A DNA stretch of 64,000 nt, taken from the NCBI RefSeq assembly GCF_025566885.1, contig NZ_JAOQJQ010000007.1, positions 82,168-146,167 on the forward strand, written 5' to 3'. Position numbers and translations under genes: made by a program. Positions 53,475-61,354 of the stretch are shown here, piece by piece. How positions within the stretch are numbered: position 1 is the stretch's first letter; each line of letters begins with the position of its first letter. The notes under the pieces were generated by a model. That model made no database searches and was not told where the DNA came from. It saw only the letters and a program-made list of their open reading frames with translations. This DNA is from Brotonthovivens ammoniilytica (GTDB taxonomy: Bacteria > Bacillota > Clostridia > Lachnospirales > Lachnospiraceae).

Positions 53475-53682
53475 ATCTTTTTTTTACAAAACAATTGTGA
53501 TTTTACATTTCAGGAGAAATTTAACATTTCTTTTTTAACTTTACATTTAATTGTTTCAGTCCTGCCAAAGCTTCTGTTATACTTAAGATATAGAAAAAAT
53601 TGTCATCTCAACGCAACAAAATCCTTTTTATTTTACACTTATTAATCAGAGGCACTTCAAAATTATCGGGGAGGGGTGGAGC

Positions 53683-54153
53683 ATGAAAAGAAATGCGGAC
53701 CGGTTCGCAGAAAAATACAAAGAAATTTATCAAGATCTGTTTCGTTTTGCTCTGTACCTGCTGAAAAACCAGCAGGATGCGGAAGACGCAGTAAGCGAAA
53801 CGGTTCTGGATGCCTGGAAGTCCATACATACATTAAGGAAAGAATCCGCTTTTAAAGCTTGGATGTTTCGCATTCTTACAGCAAAATGCAAACAGCGTCT
53901 GAAATCTTACCTTATCAAAACACAGCTGCTGCCGGAAACACTTGCTGCACCGGAACAATGCACCGCTGAGGATATGGATGTTCGAAAGGCTTTCTTTCAA
54001 TTGGATGAAGAGGAACGGCTGATATTATCCCTGAGCCTGTTTGGAGGATATAAAAGTTATGAAATCGCAAAGCTCCTTAAGCGGAATGAAAATACGATTC
54101 GCTCCCGGCAGAGCCGGGCATTAAAAAAACTAGAACAAATGCTTACCGATTAA
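53683..54153 (+). CDS. ECF-type RNA polymerase sigma factor
   Basis: 156 residues with sigma region 2 (FRFALYLLKNQQDAEDAVSE, about 20-40) and region 4 (LFGGYKSYEIAKLLKRNENT then IRSRQSRALKK). Strong GGGAGGGG site. The gene 71 nt downstream encodes a membrane-anchored protein with a cytoplasmic N-terminus, a likely anti-sigma factor. It diverges from pstS over 340 bp rich in TTTACA-like elements, so phosphate control of this gene is possible. Confidence 0.93.
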   Translation: MKRNADRFAEKYKEIYQDLFRFALYLLKNQQDAEDAVSETVLDAWKSIHTLRKESAFKAWMFRILTAKCKQRLKSYLIKTQLLPETLAAPEQCTAEDMDVRKAFFQLDEEERLILSLSLFGGYKSYEIAKLLKRNENTIRSRQSRALKKLEQMLTD

Positions 54154-54224
54154 AAGGTGAATTACCCAGCAGAATCTGGGAGAAAGGAAAAATCCAATTA
54201 CTTTCTAATACGATTGGACTATAT

Positions 54225-56201
54225 GTGATGATTATGGATGAGAAAAAATGGATGAACAAGGTAAAACAGTCCGCCAAAAATCTGGAAATCCCGGATTCAC
54301 TGGAGCCTGAAACTATAAAGAAAAAGCTAAAAGAGGCTCCTTCTCCCAAATGGTATCACAAATATGAACGTTTTTCTGCCGTTACAGCAGCTACTGCACT
54401 GATAGCCTTTTTTGTACTTGGGGGAGTTCTCCATATTCCGGGGCTGGATAACAAACAGGACAATCAAAAAAGCACCGAAGCAACTTCCACTGCATCAGCA
54501 GCTGATTCTTCCCGTGAATCCTCATTTCCAGGTGCAGATTCCTATCAGACTATCTATCAGACATTAAAGAAAATGAATACAGCAGGACCCTTAGATAAAA
54601 TCAACGGTGCTTTAGGCGGCGGAGCCCTGGACAGTGCTTCTAAAGAAGCTGCAGATGAATCTTTGTCCTCCGGCAGTGCAGAATCCGCCTCAGAAGATTA
54701 CTCTTCCACAAATCTTCAAGAACTTGGCGTCGACGAGGGGGATACTGTAAAATGCGACGGGCAGTATCTTTATATTCTAAAGTCTGACGGCACCATACAG
54801 ATTGCAGACACCCGGCAGGATACCATAAAAATTGCCGGAACCATACATCCGGAAAATCTTCAGGAAATCCCCCGGGAAATGTATGTGGAAGGCGCTGTTC
54901 TAACATTGATAGCCACCGGCAGCCACACTGCCATGGAAAATCAGAAGGAAGATCTTTATGAACTTGTAACCGATAACTATACAACCCTTTATACATATGA
55001 TATCTCTGACCGCACCAATCCGAAATTAAAAGGATCTGTTTCCCAGCAGGGCAGTTATTCTGCTTCCAGAAAAAAACACAGTATTATTTATCTGTTTACC
55101 CAATACAGTCCAAAGCTGACTTCCGCCGCAAAAACAGAGGATTATGTTCCTGCTGTGAACGGAACACAGCTGAAAGAATCCGATATCTGTCTGCCGGAAT
55201 ATGCCGCGGTTCCAAATTACCTGGTGATTTCTTCTGTTGACAGTAATTCCCCCTCTGAGCCCCTTGACTCAAAGGGAATTATTTCAGCCGCAGAAAATTT
55301 TTATGTAAGCACAGACAATATCTATATCTCCACTACAAATCCAAATGCAGACGGCAGCCTGACACAAATCATGAAGTTTCATTACGACAAAGGCAGGATT
55401 TCTGCTGTTTATGCCAACGGCTTAAGAGGATATCTAAATGACAGTTTTTCCATGAATGAATACGACGGATACCTGAGAATTGTCCTGACTGACAACTCAC
55501 AGACACAGGAAACCAACGCCCTTTATATTCTAGACGAGAAACTTAATATCAGCGGAACCATACAGGATATCGCCCGGGGTGAAACGATACAGTCGGCAAG
55601 ATTTATGGGAGATACCGGATATTTTGTAACCTACAAAAATACAGACCCCTTGTTTTCTGTTGACTTAAGCAATCCTTCCAGTCCCAAAATTCTGGGAGCA
55701 TTAAAGGTAACTGGGTTTTCTTCCTACCTGCATTTTTACGGAGAAGACCGTCTCCTTGGCGTTGGTTACGAAACAGACCCCAAAACCGGGGCCTCCTATG
55801 GAATCAAGCTCTCCATGTTTGATATTTCTGATCCTGCTAATGTAGAAGAGGTACAGAAATATGTTATCAAAGATGCCAATGACTGTTCTCTGTTAAATAA
55901 TTATAAGGCTGTCATGATTGACCCTCAAAAAAATGTCATCGGTTTTTCCTGTGATAACAAATATCTGATTTTTACCTATCATGATAAAAAAGGTTTTCAG
56001 AATGTATTTGCAGAAACACTGTCTGAGACCACCGAAGCTTATTATTCCTCCTTATATACAACTACTATCTCTGATTATATCCTTCCCATATATCCAAAGG
56101 GATGCTTTATCAAAGATACCTTCTATCTGATCTGGGACAATGAGCTTAGAAGCTATGACATGTCAGAAGGCTATAAGGCAAAAGAGAAGCTTTCTTTATA
56201 A
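54225..56201 (+). CDS. Membrane-anchored secreted beta-propeller protein, possible anti-sigma factor
   Basis: 658 residues. A charged cytoplasmic segment of about 55 residues (KVKQSAKNLEIPDSLEPETI) resembles the zinc-less anti-sigma domain type. One membrane helix follows (about 60-78, TALIAFFVLGGVLHI), then a Ser/Ala-rich linker (about 85-165) and an outer domain matching the beta-propeller family PF09826 (LQELGVDEGDTVKCDGQYLY, then repeated DISDxxNPK-like blades). No strong ribosome site is seen at the ATG at 54225; ATG 54234 is an alternative. It shares an operon with the ECF sigma gene. Confidence 0.85.
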   Translation: MMIMDEKKWMNKVKQSAKNLEIPDSLEPETIKKKLKEAPSPKWYHKYERFSAVTAATALIAFFVLGGVLHIPGLDNKQDNQKSTEATSTASAADSSRESSFPGADSYQTIYQTLKKMNTAGPLDKINGALGGGALDSASKEAADESLSSGSAESASEDYSSTNLQELGVDEGDTVKCDGQYLYILKSDGTIQIADTRQDTIKIAGTIHPENLQEIPREMYVEGAVLTLIATGSHTAMENQKEDLYELVTDNYTTLYTYDISDRTNPKLKGSVSQQGSYSASRKKHSIIYLFTQYSPKLTSAAKTEDYVPAVNGTQLKESDICLPEYAAVPNYLVISSVDSNSPSEPLDSKGIISAAENFYVSTDNIYISTTNPNADGSLTQIMKFHYDKGRISAVYANGLRGYLNDSFSMNEYDGYLRIVLTDNSQTQETNALYILDEKLNISGTIQDIARGETIQSARFMGDTGYFVTYKNTDPLFSVDLSNPSSPKILGALKVTGFSSYLHFYGEDRLLGVGYETDPKTGASYGIKLSMFDISDPANVEEVQKYVIKDANDCSLLNNYKAVMIDPQKNVIGFSCDNKYLIFTYHDKKGFQNVFAETLSETTEAYYSSLYTTTISDYILPIYPKGCFIKDTFYLIWDNELRSYDMSEGYKAKEKLSL

Positions 56202-56240
56202 ATCCTGGATCTAAAGATAAGTTTTTGCCACAGCATAATA

Positions 56241-56277
56241 CAGAGGACAAATCCTGCTATCCTGGATTTGTCCTCTG
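56241..56277. terminator. Bidirectional terminator
   Basis: CAGAGGACAAATCC and GGATTTGTCCTCTG form a 14-bp perfect stem between the convergent beta-propeller and surface-protein genes. Confidence 0.8.
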
Positions 56278-56293
56278 TACTTACAAAAACTGC

Positions 56294-57514
56294 TTATCTT
56301 TTATGTATTAATGTTCTTCCTGCAAAAACTGCAGCAGCCAGCGTTCCTGCGCAGATAATTAAAATCACAACCGGCATATTTGTATCTCCGGTTTTTGGAA
56401 CAGCCGTAAGTGTACTGTTTTTTATCTCCATTGTTTTAGGCTGCTCCTTTTTAACGGCTGATTCAGAAGAAGAAACAACACTGTTTTCCTTTACTTTCTT
56501 ATAATAATATGTGATCCCCAAGGTCTTCCCATCCTCTTGCAGTTCGAGAATCCCGCCTTCATCCTCATACAGCTCATAGCCTTTGATATTAATGGGATCC
56601 ATCAGCGCTTCCACAGCCTCAAGATCCAGATCTTCCATAACTTTCAGCACATCCAATACCGCGGTTTTATCATCCGCTATTTTCTGATCTGTATCAATAT
56701 CTTTAAAACTGATTCTAATGGGAATCTCCACCACAACCTGCTGGGCATCCATCCTTTCAAAAATATCATATATTTTTTCCAGCAAAGGACGGGTAAGAGT
56801 ATCCAGCTCCTCCTGGTCCTCTTTCCCCCAATTAGAAGTTTCAAGGAAGTGGTCAAGAGCATTCATTTCCGGCTCTAATTCTGCAATGGCTTGTTGAAAC
56901 TCTTCCGGCAGCCAGTTTTCAACAGCATTTAAAAACGTCCAGAGAATAACTGCCTCCAATGCCTCATCTGTATTAAGCCCTTCTTCTTCTGTAACAGTTA
57001 CCTTACAGGAAGCGGATGCGCCATCTGCCGCTGTCGCCGTAATAATTACTGTCCCCGGCTCATATGGACATACAAATCCATCTTCGTCCACATCCGCAAT
57101 CTCTTCGTCCGAACTGGTCCATGTAACCTTCTGATCCATAGTTTCCGGCCAAACTTCTGCATAAAGCTGCAAGCCTTCGGAATACACCGATATAGTTTCT
57201 TCATATGAATCCAGTATCACCTGTGTTTTCTGTGTTTTCTCCGATATTTTATTTCCCTCTGATGATTCATTTCCCTCTGACAGTCCGTCAGCTGTAATCT
57301 GTTCGTTTTCCGCTGGTCTGCTCACATCAGCCTGTTCATCTGCTGCTGTCTGCTTGTCCGCTGCTGTCTGCTGACCTGCTGCAAACTGCTGATCTGTTTC
57401 TGATTTTTCCGCATTCCGTAATCTTTCCGGTTCTGACTCCTGCGCCAGCACAGAAGCAGACATACTAAACACCAGTGTTCCAGCCAAAAACAACGCCAAC
57501 AATCTTTTCTTCAT
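56294..57514 (-). CDS. Sortase-type surface protein with a bacterial Ig-like (BIG2) domain
   Basis: 406 residues from the ATG at 57514 (GGGAG site; frame open 25 codons further). Signal peptide about 1-24 (LLALFLAGTLVFSMSASVLA). A Gln/Ala/Asp-rich low-complexity region (about 25-95) with repeated TAADxQ units comes next. Then a BIG2 domain (about 100-185; TWTSSDEEIADVDEDGFV), an acidic helical domain (about 190-345) and a C-terminal sorting signal VPKTGD (372-377), hydrophobic helix and HKR tail. It should be covalently attached to the wall. An elongated promoter with AGTAAC/GTTACT repeats lies upstream. Confidence 0.85.
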   Translation of the reverse strand: MKKRLLALFLAGTLVFSMSASVLAQESEPERLRNAEKSETDQQFAAGQQTAADKQTAADEQADVSRPAENEQITADGLSEGNESSEGNKISEKTQKTQVILDSYEETISVYSEGLQLYAEVWPETMDQKVTWTSSDEEIADVDEDGFVCPYEPGTVIITATAADGASASCKVTVTEEEGLNTDEALEAVILWTFLNAVENWLPEEFQQAIAELEPEMNALDHFLETSNWGKEDQEELDTLTRPLLEKIYDIFERMDAQQVVVEIPIRISFKDIDTDQKIADDKTAVLDVLKVMEDLDLEAVEALMDPINIKGYELYEDEGGILELQEDGKTLGITYYYKKVKENSVVSSSESAVKKEQPKTMEIKNSTLTAVPKTGDTNMPVVILIICAGTLAAAVFAGRTLIHKR

Positions 57515-57557
57515 CTCTCCATCTCCCTTATGTGAAAAAACAATAGTTACTGATAGT

Positions 57558-57589
57558 ATTATAGTAACAGTCTGGTTACTGTAATACAA
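57558..57589 (-). promoter_or_regulatory. Elongated promoter with inverted repeats ahead of the surface-protein gene
   Basis: Minus strand TTGTAT, 20-bp spacer, TATAAT (57558-57563). The spacer contains GTAAC-CAGACT-GTTAC. A further GTTACT half-site (plus strand, 57546-57551) lies just downstream. A long spacer with a palindrome is typical of MerR-controlled promoters, and a MerR gene lies 157 nt upstream. Confidence 0.45.
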
Positions 57590-57745
57590 CTTCCGGGGAA
57601 TTTATTAAAAAAATCTTAATTATTTACCCATAAGAACCGCAGAATTTCAAAGAGCAAAATCCGCAATGATACTTAATCTTAGGCAGATTGCATTGTTTGC
57701 AGACGTCATCTTAAATTAAGGGAAAAATTCATGAATCCCGTCAGC

Positions 57746-58144
57746 TTATTCTTTTGGCTGTACTAAATTACTCACATATGGTCTTTTGCCGGAAAGAACT
57801 TCATTATAAAAGTTCTGTTTCCAATCAATATAAGCAACGCTGTCCTCTAGCTCCTTAATGGAAGCCCGCAATGCTTCCTGCTTCTCTGCCAGCATTTCTT
57901 TTCGTGGAATAATCGTGGATTCACCCTGCATACACAGCGCAAGGTATTTTTTCATTTCCTGAATACTCAATCCACATTTTTTAAGACAGGTAAGGTCTTT
58001 GATCCATTTAACATCTTTTTCATCAAAAATCCGGCGATTATTTCCATCTCGTTTAACATTAGGGACTAACCCTTCATTACAATAAAATTTCAAGGTCTGA
58101 TAAGTCATATCCAGCTCTCGGCAGACCTGCATCATTGTATACAC
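57746..58144 (-). CDS. MerR-family transcriptional regulator
   Basis: 132 residues. I place the start at the GTG at 58144, with GGAGG nine bases upstream, reading (M)YTMMQVCRELDMTYQTLKFY; the longer open frame to 58387 has no site. N-terminal MerR winged helix (YQTLKFYCNEGLVPNVKRDG), then KKCGLSIQEMKKYLALC and a coiled-coil dimer helix. The C-terminus has no obvious metal-binding Cys cluster, so a redox or small-molecule signal is more likely. Divergent from the flavoprotein operon, whose promoter has the MerR-type 19-bp spacer. Confidence 0.9.
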   Translation of the reverse strand: MYTMMQVCRELDMTYQTLKFYCNEGLVPNVKRDGNNRRIFDEKDVKWIKDLTCLKKCGLSIQEMKKYLALCMQGESTIIPRKEMLAEKQEALRASIKELEDSVAYIDWKQNFYNEVLSGKRPYVSNLVQPKE

Positions 58145-58203
58145 TATAAAAATCCTCCTGTGTTGTTCATAAAAAAATTCACAAACTTTTTTTAAAAAAC
58201 CTA

Positions 58204-58238
58204 TTGACCGATAGTTACTACCGCAAATTATAATCGGT
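58204..58238 (+). promoter_or_regulatory. MerR-type promoter of the flavodoxin operon
   Basis: TTGACC, a 19-bp spacer, perfect TATAAT. An inverted repeat ACCGAT (58207-58212) / ATCGGT (58233-58238) straddles the spacer. The 19-bp spacing is the hallmark of promoters that MerR proteins activate by DNA distortion. Confidence 0.7.
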
Positions 58239-58314
58239 TGTATCAAACGGTTGAAGCAATCGTATTGTAGCGTAGAAACACTGAATTTGCAAGCAGTCAA
58301 GGAGGTAATTGCAA

Positions 58315-58932
58315 ATGAAAGTATTACTTGTAAATGGCAGTTCCAGAAAAAATGGATGCACGTATACAGCCTTAAATGAAGCAGCAAGGGCTTTAAATGA
58401 AGAAGACATTGAAACGGAAATCATCTATATCGGCAATGAGGCCCTGCCGGACTGTATTGCCTGCCACAAATGCCGAGAAATCGGCCGTTGTATTTTCCAT
58501 GATAATGTGAATGAATTTGTAGAAAAAGCAAAATCCGCAGACGGCTTTATTTTCGGTTCTCCGGTTTATTACGCACATCCCAGCGGGAGACTTTTAACAT
58601 TTATGGATAGAGCATTTTATTCTGGCAGTGCAGCGTTTCGTTTTAAACCTGCCGCCGCGGTACTCTCGGCAAGACGCGCTGGAACAACAGCTTCTATGGA
58701 TGTTATCAACAAATATTTTACAATCAGCTCCATGCCTGTAATCTCATCTACCTATTGGAATCAGGTTTATGGTGCACAGCCGGAACAGATTTCAAAGGAT
58801 AAGGAGGGGCTTATGACGATGTATAACATCGGTAAAAATATGGCATGGGTGCTGAATTGTCTAGAGCTTGGAAAAGAACACGGACTGACACATCCCGAAA
58901 ACGAAAAAGTCTTAACAAATTTTATTCAATAA
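58315..58932 (+). CDS. NAD(P)H-dependent FMN reductase-family flavoprotein
   Basis: 205 residues of the flavodoxin-like FMN reductase family. The FMN phosphate loop is VNGSSRKNGCTYTA near 7-20. The segment CIACHKCREIGRC carries four Cys in an iron-sulfur-flavoprotein-like pattern, and GSPVYYAHPSGRLLTFMDRA is the flavin-side loop. Start at the ATG at 58315 with AAGGAGG nine bases upstream. First gene of the MerR-controlled redox operon; cytoplasmic. Confidence 0.9.
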   Translation: MKVLLVNGSSRKNGCTYTALNEAARALNEEDIETEIIYIGNEALPDCIACHKCREIGRCIFHDNVNEFVEKAKSADGFIFGSPVYYAHPSGRLLTFMDRAFYSGSAAFRFKPAAAVLSARRAGTTASMDVINKYFTISSMPVISSTYWNQVYGAQPEQISKDKEGLMTMYNIGKNMAWVLNCLELGKEHGLTHPENEKVLTNFIQ

Positions 58933-58948
58933 GTGATTGGAGGTTACA

Positions 58949-59002
58949 ATGAACAAATTCAGCCGCAATGAGATTTACGATATTCTCAATGAAGCATGTT
59001 AA
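58949..59002 (+). pseudogene. Truncated gene start, 17 codons
   Basis: GGAGG and then an ATG open a frame of 17 codons, MNKFSRNEIYDILNEAC, then TAA. It looks like the intact beginning of a larger protein cut by deletion or a stop; the 50 nt that follow to the next gene carry no continuation that I recognise. Confidence 0.5.
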
Positions 59003-59052
59003 TTTTTATCAAAATCAAAATAAGTTAAAATAATGAAGGTGAGGAAATCAAA

Positions 59053-59727
59053 ATGTTTAAAAAAATTCTTGGTCTGATGATGACCGCAATTATGTTCTTT
59101 GCTCTTGCCGCCTGTGGACAGGCACCCGCACAAAACAGTGACACCCAGGCTTCTTCTGATTCTGCTGTCATCAGTGAATCTTCTGAAACAGAGCCGTCTA
59201 AAACAGAAACGTCCACTCCCGCTGAGGGAGAACAAACAGAATCCGCAGACAGCAAAACGCTGGTGGTTTATTTCTCCTGGTCAGGTAACACCGAAGAAAT
59301 GGCTTCCTATATCGCAGAACAGACAAACGGTGATTTGTTAGAGATTGAACCGGAAACAGCTTATCCTGCCGACTACAATGAAACGGGCGATATTGCAAAG
59401 GTTGAGCGTGACGAAAATGCCCGGCCGGAAATTGCAAATCTCCCATCTTCTGTTGATGAGTATGATACAATTCTAGTGGGCTATCCCATCTGGTGGCATA
59501 CAGCTCCTATGATTATCGGTACTTTTTTAGAGAACTATGATTTGTCCGGAAAAGAAGTTTATCCATTTACCCAGTCAGCTTCCATGGACACCGAACAGTT
59601 CAATCAGTCTATTGAATTTGTCCGCGAGGTTTCTAAAGGAGCAGCGGTTCACGACGGATTGTTTGAAAGACCGTCTGATACCGGCACGATTGATACTTAT
59701 CTTTCTGAAAACGGTCTCATAAAATAA
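59053..59727 (+). CDS. Exported flavodoxin-like lipoprotein
   Basis: 224 residues. Lipoprotein signal with lipobox LAAC (Cys21), a Ser/Thr/Glu-rich tether (about 25-65), then a flavodoxin domain: VVYFSWSGNTEEMASYIAEQ (phosphate loop SWSGNTEE), DTILVGYPIWWHTAPM and a TQSASMDTEQ loop. An FMN protein outside the membrane is unusual. GGTGAGG precedes the ATG. It is a paralogue of the next gene in the same operon. Confidence 0.92.
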   Translation: MFKKILGLMMTAIMFFALAACGQAPAQNSDTQASSDSAVISESSETEPSKTETSTPAEGEQTESADSKTLVVYFSWSGNTEEMASYIAEQTNGDLLEIEPETAYPADYNETGDIAKVERDENARPEIANLPSSVDEYDTILVGYPIWWHTAPMIIGTFLENYDLSGKEVYPFTQSASMDTEQFNQSIEFVREVSKGAAVHDGLFERPSDTGTIDTYLSENGLIK

Positions 59728-59760
59728 AGCTCACAAAATAAAAATAAGGAGAATATCATT

Positions 59761-60498
59761 ATGAAAAAATTACTTTCACTTTTAACCGTATGCGCCCTGG
59801 GAATCACTATTATTTTTTCTCTGACCGCTTGTTCAGAAAAAACGCCGGTTTCATCTGAAAATGATGTTACGACGCCTTCCACAGATACCGGTAATTCCAC
59901 GAATGAAAACCAGTCCGCAGGCAATTCCAATCCTGCTGACGACACATCCGATTCAACAAATGAGACTGCCAATGCACTTGTTGTTTATTTTTCTATTCCC
60001 GACGACCGTGATAACAGTTATGTTGAAGTGGATGGTGCGCGCCTGGGTAATACCCAATATATGGCACAGGTTATTCAGGAAAACACAGGTGCGGATATTT
60101 TCCGCATTCAGCCTGTTACCCCGTATCCTACCGACCACGAAGAACTCTTAGAGGCGGCACAGGATGAAATCCGCACAAATGCCCGCCCTGAAATTAGCGG
60201 CACAATCGAGAACTTTGATTCCTACGATGTGGTCTTTGTGGGTTATCCCAACTGGAATGCAGATATGCCGTACATTATGTATTCCTTTTTTGAAAGCTAT
60301 GACTTTTCCGGCAAAACTATCGTTCCGTTTATGACACATGGCGGCAGTGGTTTTTCGGGAACACCGGAAACAATTGCGCAGCTGGAGCCTGAAGCGGCCA
60401 TGTTGGAAGGAAAAGCCATTTCAAGAAGCAGTATCGAGGATGCCCGACAAGAAATTATTGATTGGATTGACGAGATCGGTCTGCTGAAAAAGAACTGA
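59761..60498 (+). CDS. Exported flavodoxin-like lipoprotein (divergent)
   Basis: 245 residues with lipobox LTAC (Cys24), a low-complexity Asn/Ser/Thr tether (about 27-75) and a flavodoxin-like domain: VVYFSIPDDRDNSYVEVDGA, where the usual phosphate loop is replaced by a longer insertion, then DVVFVGYPNWNADMPYIMYS and MTHGGSGFSGTPE. The altered loop means FMN binding may differ. AAGGAG precedes the ATG; 33 nt after the first flavodoxin gene. Confidence 0.9.
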   Translation: MKKLLSLLTVCALGITIIFSLTACSEKTPVSSENDVTTPSTDTGNSTNENQSAGNSNPADDTSDSTNETANALVVYFSIPDDRDNSYVEVDGARLGNTQYMAQVIQENTGADIFRIQPVTPYPTDHEELLEAAQDEIRTNARPEISGTIENFDSYDVVFVGYPNWNADMPYIMYSFFESYDFSGKTIVPFMTHGGSGFSGTPETIAQLEPEAAMLEGKAISRSSIEDARQEIIDWIDEIGLLKKN

Positions 60499-60508
60499 GG
60501 CAGGCAGT

Positions 60509-61204
60509 ATGAAATGGACGTCAATTATTAAAATAAGTATTGATGTAGCAATGTATCTATTATTTCTGCTGCTTATGGGGCAATATCTCTTACGAGATGC
60601 GCCACACGAATGGCTGGGGGTTACTGCAGGAATTCTTTTCATTCTGCACAATATATTTAATTACAAATGGTACACGGCTATTTTCAAAGGCAGGTACAAT
60701 GCAATACGCATTGCGCAGACAGCCGTAAATCTGCTTCTTCTGCTTACTGTATTTGGATGTATGCTTAGTGGGATTTTTTCCTCACAGTATATCTTCTCTG
60801 TGGGAAACGGCGGCACAATAGAGCTTGGAAGATTTCTCCATCTTGTAACAACAGCATGGGCTTTTATCCTTATGTCGGTACATCTTGGACTGCACTGGAC
60901 AAACTTTATAGGAATCGCACAAAAAATTACCATAAATCCCAAAACACAAATCTTTTTTAGGTGGTTTTTCCGACTGATTGTAATCTTCCTTTGTATATAC
61001 GGTGTATATTTGTTCATAGACAGGCGCTTTTGGGAGGAACTATTTCATCTGATTGACTATCAGAAAGAATACGATGAATCCAAAACGTTTTTGATATATC
61101 TTATGGAATCTGTCATTATGTCATCGCTGTTCACTGCGGTAACTTATTATATAAAGAAATTTGCTTTATATAAAAAACAGTCCCATAGAAAGAAAACAGA
61201 TTAA
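60509..61204 (+). CDS. DUF4405 cytochrome-b-like membrane protein
   Basis: 231 residues with five or six membrane helices. His residues inside helices (ILHNIFNY near 47, GRFLHLVT near 111, SVHLGLHW near 123-127) are placed as in DUF4405/b-type haem proteins. It could pass electrons from the cytoplasmic side to the exported flavodoxins. It starts 10 nt after the second flavodoxin gene (GAGGCAGG site). Its C-terminus is Lys-rich. A terminator follows. Confidence 0.8.
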   Translation: MKWTSIIKISIDVAMYLLFLLLMGQYLLRDAPHEWLGVTAGILFILHNIFNYKWYTAIFKGRYNAIRIAQTAVNLLLLLTVFGCMLSGIFSSQYIFSVGNGGTIELGRFLHLVTTAWAFILMSVHLGLHWTNFIGIAQKITINPKTQIFFRWFFRLIVIFLCIYGVYLFIDRRFWEELFHLIDYQKEYDESKTFLIYLMESVIMSSLFTAVTYYIKKFALYKKQSHRKKTD

Positions 61205-61240
61205 ATTGCCCTTGATCATTTGTTAATTTCACGTATATAC

Positions 61241-61289
61241 AAAAAACAGATGCACCTTTTTCATAAAGAAAAATCTGCATCTGTTTTTT
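61241..61289 (+). terminator. Terminator of the flavodoxin operon
   Basis: AAAAAACAGATGCA and TGCATCTGTTTTTT, a 14-bp stem with T7 tail; identical stem to the terminator at 27273-27317. Confidence 0.88.
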
Positions 61290-61302
61290 TATGATTCACT
61301 TT

Positions 61303-61350
61303 TCAAATCTCGCTCTCGCAAGACTGTGTGCGCGATTTGGGTCAGCTTTG
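61303..61350 (+). repeat. R2 repeat, left-end fragment
   Basis: TCAAATCTCGCTCTCGCAAG, GTGTGCGCGATTTGGGTCAG and CTTTG match the first third of R2. It lies just past the stop of the minus-strand flavoprotein gene. Confidence 0.7.
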
Positions 61351-61354
61351 CCAC

